Below, piece by piece: positions 35,460-44,346 of a stretch of 64,000 bases of DNA (positions within the stretch are counted from its first letter, which is position 1; the number at the start of each line of letters is the position of its first letter). Below the pieces are notes generated by a model. The model saw nothing but the letters and a program-made list of their open reading frames with translations, made no database searches and was not told the DNA's origin. A program made the position numbers and the translations under genes. The stretch spans positions 2,542,001-2,606,000 of the forward strand of contig OZ244803.1 of NCBI GenBank assembly GCA_965220045.1, in the 5' to 3' direction. This stretch comes from VXOZ01 sp965220045. Lineage in GTDB: Bacteria > Chloroflexota > UBA11872 > VXOZ01.

Positions 35460-38321
35460 GTGAACAAGCAAAAGCCGGTACTACACAGGCTAGTGTTGGT
35501 TGGCATCTTGGTTTGCGCGGCTGCGCTCATGCTATCGGCCTGCGGAGGGGATGACGAGCCCGAGGATGAGCAGCCGGCGGCGACTGTGGCGCCCGCAAGA
35601 GATGTGCCCAGCCCGACCGCGGTACCAAGGGAAGAACGAGTCGCACCAACTCCGTCCCCGGTAGCCGCGCGCGTTTCGTTGGACGAATACACCGATGCTT
35701 GTAGAGGATGGTCGTTTGATGGGGCTGAAGCAGAGGAAGCAGATTTCACGTATCGTGACATTTCGGACTTGTTCGGGGAAGGCATACGGCGCCTCGAAGC
35801 CGTGGAACCACCTGCGGCAGTCGCCGCCTGGCATCACGCCGTCCTGGCGTATCAGCGGGCGGTGAAGCAGGCAACGGATGATTACTCCGCCCCAATGGAT
35901 GCCGTGGCTTCGGACGAATTCCTGCTAAACGTCCTGTTCCCTACCGGTCTCCAGTACCAGCCTGCGATTGATGCGGCGCTGAGAGACATGGCGCCGGACG
36001 CTCGCGACAAGCTGATTGCGGCAGACTGCATCGAAGGCGAGTATGCCGAGGCGCCAAGCGTTCCTAAGCTCACATTGGGCGAGACTACAGAGGCGGCAGT
36101 GGACAGTCCGGGACAGCCCGTGCGCTTTACGTTTGCGGCGCAGCAGGGTGAGCGCTTTCTGATCGAAGTAGTCAAAGGCACCTTGCCCGATTTTGCCCTC
36201 AATGTGCCCTGGTCGGATTCGTACCGAGTTATCGATCTAGTCTATGCCGAAGGTAGAGCGACAATTACCAGGGCTTGGCAAGCGCCGGTTTCCGATACGT
36301 TTTACGTGCAAGTGTGGGGAAGCCCGGATGATAGTACGGGCACGTTTACCATCACCGTGCGCATCGACCCCAGGCCCGATACTCCCGCGAACGCCAGGTA
36401 CGCCTGGGAGGGAACGGCGATCCGCGTTTCTTGGGATGCGGTTGCCGGAGCAGACTACTACAAGGTCTACTACGACGACTTTGCGCCGGTAGGCTGTACA
36501 TTGGATGAAAACGGCAATCCCAAGTATTGCGATGAATTGGCTTCCCGCGTAGATGGAACATCATTTGTCCATATGCCCCGGGAGCCCGAGAAGAATTTCT
36601 ATTGGGTAGTAGCCTGCAACCAAGAGGGCTGCTCCGAATTTGAATATGATGCCGCTCAGCCGACTGAAGCGCCCCCGGCCACACCGGCAAACGTACAATA
36701 CGCCGTGGAGGGTTCCGGGATACGCCTGAATTGGGACGCGGTGGATGGCGCGGACTACTATAGAGTGCTCCACCACAATTCCGCCGGTTGCGAGTTGCGA
36801 TTTGTCGGACGGACGTGTGAGGAATTAGCGTCAAATGTAACCGAGACCACCTTCTTGCATGCCAACCCAAACGCCAGATACACAAACCTCTACTATTGGG
36901 TCGCGGCATGCAACCAGGGAGGGTGCTCGAAGATCGATGGCCGCAACCCCCCGGTGAGCATTGAAGGGCGCACGACTGCTCCCGCCCGGGCGCCTACGGC
37001 CACGCCGGGAGCCAGAACTGCAGCAGCCCCGACACCTACGCCGGCACCCGCGCCAACCGCCCCAGCCGCAACGGCACAGTCTCCTACTCCCGTGCCAGTG
37101 TCCACGGCCAGCACGGATAGGGACGCTCTCGTAGCGCTGTATAACGCCTTGGACGGTGCGAACTGGCAAAGAGACCGCAACTGGTTGAGCGATGAGCCGC
37201 TTAGCAGTTGGTACGGAGTGGACTCTGACAGAGACGGTCGAGTAACAGAGCTGAATCTGGGCGGAATCGAACTCAGTGGAGAGATTCCCGCTGAAATCGG
37301 CAATCTCGCCGAGCTGCGGGTGCTCGACCTTTCGAATAATCGACTGAGCGGGCAGATTCCGGCGGCAATAGGCAACCTCCTCAATCTCGAAGAGTTGAAT
37401 TTGCGGGGGAATAAGTGGCGAGCTGCGAATGGCGAGGGGCTAAGCGGCAAGATTCCACCTGAACTTGGCAAGCTCACCAACCTAAAGGAGCTCGATCTCT
37501 CTAGACACTTGTTGACAGGTGAGATACCGCGAGAACTGGGTAACCTGGCGCAACTGGAGCGATTGCATCTGGACAAGAACCATCTGAGCGGGGCTTTACC
37601 GGCGGAGCTTGGCGGTCTTACCCAGTTAATTCACCTTTGGTTGGGCGAAAACGACATTGCCGGGGCGATACCGCAGGAGATTGGCAGTCTATCCAGATTG
37701 TTGATCTTGGACATCAGTCAAAACCAGTTGACTGGAGAAGTCCCCGCTGAAGTTGGCCGGCTTTCCCGCCTGCGAAGGCTTCACCTGTATAACAATCAAT
37801 TGAACGGGTCGATACCGGCCGAGTTGGGCAGTCTCCCAATCCTCACACAGTTGGAGCTGCAGGCTAACCAGTTGAGTGGCCCGATACCCGCGGAACTGGG
37901 AAACCTCTCTGATTTGGAAATCCTTGCTCTGAACAGCAACCAGTTGAGCGGCAATATCCCTGCATCGCTTGGCAATCTTGATAAACTGCTTGTCCTCTTC
38001 CTCCACGAAAACGAACTCGATGGGGAGATACCAGCGGAACTGGGCAACCTCTCCGAACTGAGAGTCCTTGCTCTGCACGACAATCGATTGACCGGTGGCG
38101 CAGTGGAGGACTTGGTAGCCAATCTCGACAACTTGATGGCGATAACCGTTTGCGAACTCAATGATTTCCCTTGTGACATAAGCGGCGCGGTTGGCGAGGG
38201 AGTTGCGGCAAGCGTGGAAGCCGTGTTCGGGGCCAATGGGGTAATTGGTTCGGCGCTTGGTAGCGTTGGTGGGGTGTTGGGTAACATAGCGAAGACTCTA
38301 GGCAGCTTCTTTGGCTTTTAG
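35460..38321 (+). CDS. Secreted lipoprotein with two Fn3-like domains and plant-type leucine-rich repeats
   Basis: A 953-residue exported protein. The signal peptide ends in LSAC (Cys28). A Pro/Thr-rich linker, a helical region and a pre-peptidase-like beta domain (VRFTFAAQQGERFLIEV) come first. Two fibronectin-III-like domains follow, each with the SWDAV/NWDAV-ADYYKV/YRV pattern and paired Cys (ACNQEGCSE, ACNQGGCSK). After a PTPTPAP linker and a cap (DALVALYNALDGANW) come about 12 LRRs of 24 residues with the plant-type consensus LxxLxLxxNxLSGxIPxELGNL. Such proteins usually mediate surface protein-protein contacts. The start is GTG with GGGAGG upstream. Direct repeats of a neighbouring gene end flank it. 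Confidence 0.9.
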   Translation: MNKQKPVLHRLVLVGILVCAAALMLSACGGDDEPEDEQPAATVAPARDVPSPTAVPREERVAPTPSPVAARVSLDEYTDACRGWSFDGAEAEEADFTYRDISDLFGEGIRRLEAVEPPAAVAAWHHAVLAYQRAVKQATDDYSAPMDAVASDEFLLNVLFPTGLQYQPAIDAALRDMAPDARDKLIAADCIEGEYAEAPSVPKLTLGETTEAAVDSPGQPVRFTFAAQQGERFLIEVVKGTLPDFALNVPWSDSYRVIDLVYAEGRATITRAWQAPVSDTFYVQVWGSPDDSTGTFTITVRIDPRPDTPANARYAWEGTAIRVSWDAVAGADYYKVYYDDFAPVGCTLDENGNPKYCDELASRVDGTSFVHMPREPEKNFYWVVACNQEGCSEFEYDAAQPTEAPPATPANVQYAVEGSGIRLNWDAVDGADYYRVLHHNSAGCELRFVGRTCEELASNVTETTFLHANPNARYTNLYYWVAACNQGGCSKIDGRNPPVSIEGRTTAPARAPTATPGARTAAAPTPTPAPAPTAPAATAQSPTPVPVSTASTDRDALVALYNALDGANWQRDRNWLSDEPLSSWYGVDSDRDGRVTELNLGGIELSGEIPAEIGNLAELRVLDLSNNRLSGQIPAAIGNLLNLEELNLRGNKWRAANGEGLSGKIPPELGKLTNLKELDLSRHLLTGEIPRELGNLAQLERLHLDKNHLSGALPAELGGLTQLIHLWLGENDIAGAIPQEIGSLSRLLILDISQNQLTGEVPAEVGRLSRLRRLHLYNNQLNGSIPAELGSLPILTQLELQANQLSGPIPAELGNLSDLEILALNSNQLSGNIPASLGNLDKLLVLFLHENELDGEIPAELGNLSELRVLALHDNRLTGGAVEDLVANLDNLMAITVCELNDFPCDISGAVGEGVAASVEAVFGANGVIGSALGSVGGVLGNIAKTLGSFFGF

Positions 38322-38441
38322 CCGGTTGTCTACCTGTGCATTGAGCTTAGTATCGCAAACATGGTTTGGAAGCGCCGTGAGACGCTCTGCGCCAGCAGTC
38401 TGCAGAAAAACTCTGGCGATGCTGCATGGGCCGCTACTTAG

Positions 38442-40013
38442 CTAGCCACGCTGCAAGGCCCGGCCGGGGCGGGCGCCGGTGGGGGCGCTGTCTGCGATGA
38501 CGGGTGTGCCGTTGACGAGCACGTGCTCGATGCCTACGGGGTATTGGCGCGGGTCCTCGAAGGTGGACCGGTCAATGACGGTGGCGGGATCGAAGACCAC
38601 GACGTCGGCGGCCATGCCGGTGCGGATGATGCCGCGGTCGGATAGGCCAAAGCGCTGCGCCGGGAAGCCGGTAAAGCGGCGAATGGCGTCTTCCAGCGTG
38701 AAGAGACCAAGCTCGCGGGTGTAATGGCCGAGGAAGCGCGGGTAGGTGCCGTAAGCGCGGGGATGCGGCGAACTGCCCATCATGATGGCATCGGTGGAGC
38801 CAATGTGAGCGGGGTGTTGGATGATGGCCTGAACGTCGGCCTCATTGCCAAAGTGAAAAGTGAAGCCGAGTTCCAACGCGGTTTCATCGAGCAGGCGCAG
38901 CAAGAGCGCGTCCGGGGCCTCGCCCACTTCATCCGCCACGTCCGCCAGCCGTCTCCCTTCCCAGTCGCTATACTCTTCCGGGCCGATGTGCGTAATCTGC
39001 ATGCGGGCGTAAAAATCTCGCTCGCGCCCTTGGATCTCATCGAGGATTTGCGCCATGACGTTGGGCGAGCGCACACGCTTCAGCATGGCCTGCGGCCCGT
39101 CAGCGCCCATCCAGAGCGGCAGCACGAACATGCCGGTGGTGGAGCCGGCGGGATAGCAGTAGGCATCGAATGTCACGTCCAGCCCCTCGGCGCGGCCTGA
39201 GTCCACCAGCGCCAGCCGCTGGCTGCTCAGCCCCCAGGTGTCCACGCCGGAGATGAGATAGTGGGCGATGTGTACCGGTATGTCGGCCTGGCGCGCCACG
39301 TCCAGCGTTTCGTGCACCGGATCCAGAAACTGATCGCCGAGATGGTAGCGCATGTGGGTGTTGTACACCCCGCCGTACGCGGCAACGGCCTTACTGATGG
39401 CCACGAGTTCTTCCAGCCCGCAAAATACGTGCGGGTGGTAGGAGAGGCCGGTGGCAAAACCCACGCAGCCTTGCTCCATGGCTTCCGCGGCCAGCCGCGC
39501 CATCTGCGTGAGGTCGTCCTCGTGAGCGGGGGAATTCTCCCAGCCAAGTACGGCCAACCGGAGGGCATTGTGCGGCACCTGGAAGGCAACATTGACGGCT
39601 ACTTTGCCGTCGAAACGGTCGAGGTACTCGGGAATGGTCTGCCACGGCTCGACGTCCTCCGGCAGCCCGCCGTTGATGGCTTGGTAGAGCTGTGCGGTCT
39701 CGCGCAGGTGCCTGGGCGACATGGGCGCATAGCCGATGCCGTCGGAACCGAGAATCTCCGTGGTAATGCCCTGCGCGACTTTGGGGGTGTGGTCCGGCTC
39801 GCGCAGGAGGATCAGATCGGAGTGATTATGGACGTCAATAAAGCCGGGGCAGACTATTTTTCTCTTGGCATCGATTTCGGACTCTGCGGTAGAAGATTCC
39901 AAGCGCCCGACGGCGGCAATGCGGCCTTGGGTAATGCCCACGTCGGCACGAAACCACGGATTGCCGAGCCCGTCGATGACACGGCCGTTGCGAATGAGAA
40001 GGTCGAAGGTCAT
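38442..40013 (-). CDS. N-acyl-D-amino-acid deacylase (amidohydrolase superfamily)
   Basis: A 523-residue D-aminoacylase-like enzyme, which releases free D-amino acids from N-acyl forms. The first metal ligands are in PGFIDVHNHSD (His62, His64); GCVGFATGLSYHPH and the later HIAHYLISG supply the remaining segments of the TIM-barrel site; the C-terminal small beta domain carries FGLSDRGIIRTGMAADVVVFDP. The substrate may also be an N-acyl-D-Glu or D-Asp, or a dihydropyrimidine-like compound. The length is normal. A second, truncated copy of the last 72 codons lies at 34451-34670. Confidence 0.9.
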   Translation of the reverse strand: MTFDLLIRNGRVIDGLGNPWFRADVGITQGRIAAVGRLESSTAESEIDAKRKIVCPGFIDVHNHSDLILLREPDHTPKVAQGITTEILGSDGIGYAPMSPRHLRETAQLYQAINGGLPEDVEPWQTIPEYLDRFDGKVAVNVAFQVPHNALRLAVLGWENSPAHEDDLTQMARLAAEAMEQGCVGFATGLSYHPHVFCGLEELVAISKAVAAYGGVYNTHMRYHLGDQFLDPVHETLDVARQADIPVHIAHYLISGVDTWGLSSQRLALVDSGRAEGLDVTFDAYCYPAGSTTGMFVLPLWMGADGPQAMLKRVRSPNVMAQILDEIQGRERDFYARMQITHIGPEEYSDWEGRRLADVADEVGEAPDALLLRLLDETALELGFTFHFGNEADVQAIIQHPAHIGSTDAIMMGSSPHPRAYGTYPRFLGHYTRELGLFTLEDAIRRFTGFPAQRFGLSDRGIIRTGMAADVVVFDPATVIDRSTFEDPRQYPVGIEHVLVNGTPVIADSAPTGARPGRALQRG

Positions 40014-40092
40014 AGTGTGCGCCTAGCGCCCAAAAGGTGAAACATTGTGGTCTAATGCTATTCGCTGGATCCCCATGCAAAAGCAGACAGAC

Positions 40093-40440
40093 CTAGGCAC
40101 GCGAAAGAGATTCCTCCGCTTTTGAATCTGTCTCATGCAGTCCCTCGAGAAAGACTGCGTCCCGCATCACTAGGTCGCGGGAGTAGGGTTTCAGCCCGCA
40201 CTCCGTGATCACATCTACCTTTCGCTGGAAAAGGTCTTCCAAGAAATCCTGGAGGCCAAAAAAGCTCTCTAGACTTATCCTGCCAGGCGGAAAGTCGACC
40301 AGGATGTCAATGTCGCTTTCGGCGCTCGCGGCGTTGCGGCCCACGGAGCCAAAGACCCCAATGCGCCGCACGCCGAATGACCGCAGCATCGTGCGGACTC
40401 TATAGAGTTCTGCCAGCACGTATCCTCTCGTGGGAATCAT
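40093..40440 (-). CDS. MNT-type nucleotidyltransferase antitoxin (MntA-like)
   Basis: A 115-residue nucleotidyltransferase with the motif FGSVGRNAASAESDIDILVDF: Gly31-Ser32 and Asp43/Asp45 bind the metal-nucleotide. In the MntA/HepT class the protein transfers AMP to the tyrosine of the partner HEPN ribonuclease and neutralises it. The HEPN gene ends two bases before this start, so both are made from one transcript with the toxin gene first. The C-terminus reads SLESFFGLQDFLEDLFQRKVDVITE, as in the family. Confidence 0.9.
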   Translation of the reverse strand: MIPTRGYVLAELYRVRTMLRSFGVRRIGVFGSVGRNAASAESDIDILVDFPPGRISLESFFGLQDFLEDLFQRKVDVITECGLKPYSRDLVMRDAVFLEGLHETDSKAEESLSRA

Positions 40441-40442
40441 GG

Positions 40443-40784
40443 CTAGTTTTCCAGTATTTGCTCTAGCTGTGCGAGAAGACGCGGTGCGTGTTCTACGGCA
40501 GCACTCCAGACGATCCGATCACTAGTAGTCATATACCCATGGATCAGGTGGTTGCGCATACCAGCGATTTGCTGCCACGGGACGTCTGGATGCCTCGCCT
40601 TGAGTTCGCCTGACACATGGTGCGCCGCCTCGCCGACAATCTCTAAGAACCGCTCCGTGGCGGCGCGCAAGACAAAGTTCTCTACCGCAGTGTACTGCTC
40701 CAAAGAGACATCGGAAACCAAGGCTATTGCCTTCTTTGAAGCATCAACCATGTGGCGCAAGCGCACCCGATCCTCATCCGTCAT
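40443..40784 (-). CDS. HEPN ribonuclease toxin (HepT-like, DUF86)
   Basis: A 113-residue all-helical protein. The active-site motif RxxxxHxY is present as RNHLIHGY (Arg77, His82, Tyr84); PWQQIAGMRNHLIHGY is diagnostic for DUF86/HepT. Arg and His cleave RNA, and the Tyr is the AMPylation target of the paired MNT enzyme. The gene lies directly upstream of the MNT gene. Such pairs serve as toxin-antitoxin or phage-defence modules. This copy looks intact, in contrast with the truncated HEPN at 31718. Confidence 0.92.
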   Translation of the reverse strand: MTDEDRVRLRHMVDASKKAIALVSDVSLEQYTAVENFVLRAATERFLEIVGEAAHHVSGELKARHPDVPWQQIAGMRNHLIHGYMTTSDRIVWSAAVEHAPRLLAQLEQILEN

Positions 40785-40887
40785 AACGGAGGCTCATTCC
40801 CTCTCAGCCAACACCTGCAACGTGAGACACCTCTAATTCAAGCATACCATTAGGCGTTGCGGTGTGGAGTTTTCTTACTCGGGAAGG

Positions 40888-41856
40888 CTACGGCAGGTAC
40901 TGCTTGGGAAACTTCGCGACCACCGTGAAGTTCGGATCCACCACGTTGCCAACACGGGTGCGGCCCACCTGGGAGACCACCTGGAAGGCATCCCATAGAT
41001 CAAAGCCGTAATCGCTGGCAAGCCAGCGGATGAGTTCGACGTGGGCGATCTTGTAGGCGTCCATGAGCGGGCGCGTGTTGGCCGCGACCATAATCCACTC
41101 ATCATTCTCGAAGCGCGGCCAGTAGATAGGTTCACGGCTCTTGCGCACCTCGACTTCCACTTCTACCTCCGCACAGGTCTCCAGGGCCACGCCGCAGAGT
41201 TCACCGTCGCCTTGCGCGGCGTGGACGTCGGCAAATTGCAGATACGCGCCCTTAACAAACACCGGCAGATAGACGGTGGTGCCGGGGCCGGTCTCCACGC
41301 AGTCCATGTTACCGCCGTGGTTGGCGGACGAGAGCGTGCTGATATGCTCGCCAAAGCGCGGCGCCACGCCAATGCAGCCGAGGAAGGGGTGGCAGGGAAT
41401 CGTGATGCTGCCGACCTTACTTTCCGGCAGGTCCAACGACGCCTGCTGGCTCTCGAGGTCGATTTCCCAGTGGTAGTACTTCTGTGGCAGCGGCTCGTTG
41501 AGTCCCGTCGGCCCGCCCGGGTAGTCCTCCACGCCCATGTTGCCAAAGCCGGGGTTATAGCGCGAAAACGCCCAATCACGGTTCAGGTCAACGCGGTGAA
41601 TGCGGACGCACAGGATGTCGCCCACCTCGGCCTCCTCCACGTAGTAGGGGCCGACCTGGGGATTTGCCTGTCGATATTCGGTATCGGGACGGGTGAACCG
41701 CTTGTCATCCGGGAGGACGTCGCCATTGCGGTCCCAGTGGCCGGCATCCACCGTCTGCACAATGACGCGGTCACCGGCATTGATGTGCAAGGCCGGTTCG
41801 TTCGGACCGAAGGTGTAATAGTAGATGCTCGGTTCGTGTCGGTGTACGGTAGCCAT
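40888..41856 (-). CDS. Acetamidase/formamidase family protein
   Basis: A 322-residue FmdA_AmdA family member and distant paralog of the protein at 12194-13126. Landmarks are HINAGDRVIVQTVDAGHWD, EEAEVGDILCVRIHRVDLNRDWA, SANHGGNMDCVETGPGTTVYLPV and FADVHAAQGDGELCG. The expected reaction is hydrolysis of a short amide with release of ammonia. Two Met codons start the frame; ATG 41856 has AGAGAGG eight bases upstream and is preferred over 41865. It lies 28 bases after the ThDP-dependent enzyme on the same strand, so they are probably one operon, and the amide may derive from the product of that decarboxylation. Confidence 0.88.
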   Translation of the reverse strand: MATVHRHEPSIYYYTFGPNEPALHINAGDRVIVQTVDAGHWDRNGDVLPDDKRFTRPDTEYRQANPQVGPYYVEEAEVGDILCVRIHRVDLNRDWAFSRYNPGFGNMGVEDYPGGPTGLNEPLPQKYYHWEIDLESQQASLDLPESKVGSITIPCHPFLGCIGVAPRFGEHISTLSSANHGGNMDCVETGPGTTVYLPVFVKGAYLQFADVHAAQGDGELCGVALETCAEVEVEVEVRKSREPIYWPRFENDEWIMVAANTRPLMDAYKIAHVELIRWLASDYGFDLWDAFQVVSQVGRTRVGNVVDPNFTVVAKFPKQYLP

Positions 41857-41884
41857 GGCATGCACCTCTCTCTAAGATGTTGGT

Positions 41885-43543
41885 TCAGCCGCCCATATGG
41901 CGGTATTCGTCAACGTCTATTGCAACGGCCACCAGCGCCGGTTGGTTCAGAGCCAGCGCTTCCCGGAGCTTGGCGGCACATTCGTCTTCGTGCTGTATGT
42001 GAATGGCGGGCAAGTCGAAGGCAGCGGCCAGCTTTGCATAGTCAGTGTACCCAAAGTCGTTTTCACGCCCTTCGTAGCCGCGCTCTTCAGACTTCATGCG
42101 GATGAGCGCCAACGTGGAATCGACGAAAACGACAATGACAAATGGCGCAGCGCTCTCCGGCGCCAGGCGCTTGACGGTCTCCAATTCGCCGGCATACATC
42201 AGCAAACCGCCGTCGCCGGTGACGCAAACTACCGGACGTTCGGGCGCGCAGAGCTTGGCGGCCAGGGCCGCCGGCACGCCAAAGCCCATAGTGGAGAGGC
42301 CGTTGGAGACGAGAAACGTCTGCGGCTGTGTGCTCTGCCATACTTGGCACGACAGCAGCTTGTGCGAGCCCACGTCGCACGCGAACAGCGTCTCCGGCGG
42401 CGTCAGATCGCGGAGTGCTGAGAGCACGGCCTGCGGCGCAACTGGCGACCGTGTCGAGTTCTCGCTGCTGTTGTCCGCGTTTTTCGGAGCCAGTCGTTGC
42501 TGAATTCTCGCCCGACACGCTGCCGCGGCACGCGGTCCCCAGTCTCCCTGATGGGAGAGTTCAGGCGTAAGCATGCGCACGGTGGCGTCCAGGTCGCCCA
42601 CGAGCACGAAGTCGGCGCCGAAAGCAGAATCCACCTCGGTATGGGGGTGGATCGCAATCGTGGTGGCTTCGGTCTGCCAGGGATGGATGAAGTCCGAGCC
42701 GTCTAACCCGATCGCCAGAATACAATCCGCCTGGTCGAGGAACTCATCCACCAGCGCATATCCGTACACGCTGTGAATGCCGGCAAAAAGCGGGTGATCT
42801 TCAGGAAACATGCCCTTGCTCATGGGCATGTTGACCACCGGAGCCCCCCATTGTTCCGCCAGCACCACAATTGACTCTTGCGAGAGCCGGTGGTTCGTCT
42901 CCAGTCCCAGGACGATCACCGGCGCGTCACAGGTGGTCAGGCGCGCGTGCGCCGTGTGCGGCAATGGGGCCGCATCCAGGATGCCTGTGGGCCGGGCGGA
43001 GGCTTGCAACGGGGGGGCATCCATCGTCTGCCGCGCTACCGCCGCCGGTAAGGCCAAGTGCACCGGGCCGGGTCGTCCCTGTGCTGCCACCGCCCATGCA
43101 TAGGCCAGCGCCTCCGCTGCGTTGGCTGGCGTCAGGCGGGCATTCCACTTGGTGATGGGCCGCAAGAGCTCCAGCAACGGCGCATTCTGGTGGGTGGCGA
43201 ATTCCACGGTGGGATCTTCGAAATCGGCGGTTACGACGATGAGCGGGAGCCGCGCCAGGTACGCGTCGGCCACGGCATTGATGATGTTCGTGGCGCCGGG
43301 GCCAAGCGTGGTCAGGAAGACTGACGGAGCGCCGGTGAGGAAGGCCGTGTTCTGGGCGAGGAATGCAGCAGAGTTTTCATGGTGAACAAGCTGGAAATCG
43401 ATCTGTTCCGCGTAGCAGGAGTTAATGAGATCGACGTTCTCACCGCCGGTGACTCCCCAAAACCGTTGGATCCCCTGCTGACGGAGAAACCTGGCAATGT
43501 AGGCTGCGACGGTGAGGTCTGATTGCTCTGGAGATAGGGCCAT
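41885..43543 (-). CDS. Thiamine-diphosphate-dependent enzyme of the acetolactate synthase/decarboxylase type
   Basis: A 552-residue ThDP enzyme with the three-domain plan of AHAS and 2-oxoacid decarboxylases. The N-terminal PYR domain has the cofactor-activating Glu56 in LVHHENSAAF and the pattern LGPGATNIINAVADAYLARLPLIVVT. The PP domain has VTGDGGLLMYAGELETV and, where family members have the metal-binding NN, the sequence reads VFVDSTLALIRM, so Asp replaces the usual Asn. The substrate is unknown. ATG 43543 places the PYR domain at the start; a long in-frame extension to 43723 is rejected. It is operon-linked to the acetamidase. Confidence 0.87.
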   Translation of the reverse strand: MALSPEQSDLTVAAYIARFLRQQGIQRFWGVTGGENVDLINSCYAEQIDFQLVHHENSAAFLAQNTAFLTGAPSVFLTTLGPGATNIINAVADAYLARLPLIVVTADFEDPTVEFATHQNAPLLELLRPITKWNARLTPANAAEALAYAWAVAAQGRPGPVHLALPAAVARQTMDAPPLQASARPTGILDAAPLPHTAHARLTTCDAPVIVLGLETNHRLSQESIVVLAEQWGAPVVNMPMSKGMFPEDHPLFAGIHSVYGYALVDEFLDQADCILAIGLDGSDFIHPWQTEATTIAIHPHTEVDSAFGADFVLVGDLDATVRMLTPELSHQGDWGPRAAAACRARIQQRLAPKNADNSSENSTRSPVAPQAVLSALRDLTPPETLFACDVGSHKLLSCQVWQSTQPQTFLVSNGLSTMGFGVPAALAAKLCAPERPVVCVTGDGGLLMYAGELETVKRLAPESAAPFVIVVFVDSTLALIRMKSEERGYEGRENDFGYTDYAKLAAAFDLPAIHIQHEDECAAKLREALALNQPALVAVAIDVDEYRHMGG

Positions 43544-43893
43544 TAGGGAATGAGAAATAGTGTTAAAATGGTAAGAGAAATCTATTCCTAGCTTGCGCGT
43601 CACTTTGCCCATTGTCAACTTGAAGAATCCTTCGTTATTTCGCCAAAATGCCGGAAAATGGCTGTAGCGACGCCACAGTCCTCTCTCCCCGGAGTTTCCC
43701 CCAGCCTGGCAGAGGTTTTCCACTGTTGCCGACGAAGTTTACACAAGGTTTTCCACATACTTGGAGTTCATCAGGCTGTCTTGAAGGGGATGTGAGCAGG
43801 TCTCCCGCGCGAGAGCGTGATTTCGCCTTGAGGCAGGGTGCATGAGCCAGTAGTATAGCCGTACAACACCAGAGAACTTAAGGAGTGCAATCT
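43544..43893. other. Divergent intergenic region with DnaA-box-like repeats
   Basis: AGGTTTTCCAC occurs at 43713-43723 and again at 43746-43756, the latter continuing as TTTTCCACA, one mismatch from the DnaA box TTATCCACA. The spacing is 33 bases. They precede the rplI-dnaB operon. Two near-matches do not make an origin; they may simply be regulatory. Confidence 0.35.
43828..43856 (+). promoter_or_regulatory. Promoter of rplI-dnaB
   Basis: TTGAGG (43828-43833) and TAGTAT (43851-43856) are 17 bases apart, 38 bases before the rplI start codon. Confidence 0.5.
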
Positions 43894-44346
43894 ATGCGTG
43901 TCGTTTTGCTGAAGAACGTGCCGGACCTCGGCCAGGCCGGCGAGGTGAAGGATGTTGCCGACGGCCATGCGCGCAACTTCCTCATCCCCCGCGGCTTTGC
44001 GCAAAAAGCCACCAAAGGCGCCGAGCGCCTGTGGGAGGAACAGAAAGCGGCCATTGTGCGGCGCACTGCGACGGAACGGCAAGAGGCGATGGATACGGCG
44101 GCCAAGCTGAGCGGCGCAACCATCGTGGTTACGGCGCGCGCCGGCGAACAGGACCGGCTATACGGTTCCGTGACCGGACAGCAGATCGCAGAGGCGATCA
44201 TGGCACAGAAGGACATTGAAATCGATCGGCATACCTTGGAAATTGAGCAACCGATCCGCGACCTGGGCACGTATACCGTTTCCATCAAGCTCGGACACGC
44301 CGTGGAAGCAGCCATTTCGGTGGACGTGCAAAAAGAGGAAGTGTAA
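43894..44346 (+). CDS. rplI: 50S ribosomal protein L9
   Basis: A 150-residue L9. The N-terminal RNA-binding domain reads MRVVLLKNVPDLGQAGEVKDVADGHARNFLIPRGFAQKAT, matching the family signature closely; a long connecting helix and the C-terminal domain (LYGSVTGQQIAEAI...HTLEIEQPIRDLGTYTVSIKLG) follow. It binds 23S rRNA at the base of the L1 stalk. AAGGAG lies nine bases upstream. The stop codon directly abuts the GTG of dnaB, so the two are translationally coupled. The usual partners rpsF, ssb and rpsR are not upstream here. Confidence 0.97.
   Translation: MRVVLLKNVPDLGQAGEVKDVADGHARNFLIPRGFAQKATKGAERLWEEQKAAIVRRTATERQEAMDTAAKLSGATIVVTARAGEQDRLYGSVTGQQIAEAIMAQKDIEIDRHTLEIEQPIRDLGTYTVSIKLGHAVEAAISVDVQKEEV

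Noticed and set aside
43544..43723. N-terminal extension of the ThDP enzyme
   Set aside because: The added 60 residues have no family similarity and the conserved PYR domain starts right after ATG 43543.
43713..43756. Replication origin near dnaB
   Set aside because: Only two approximate DnaA boxes, no dnaA or dnaN nearby and no AT-rich unwinding region.
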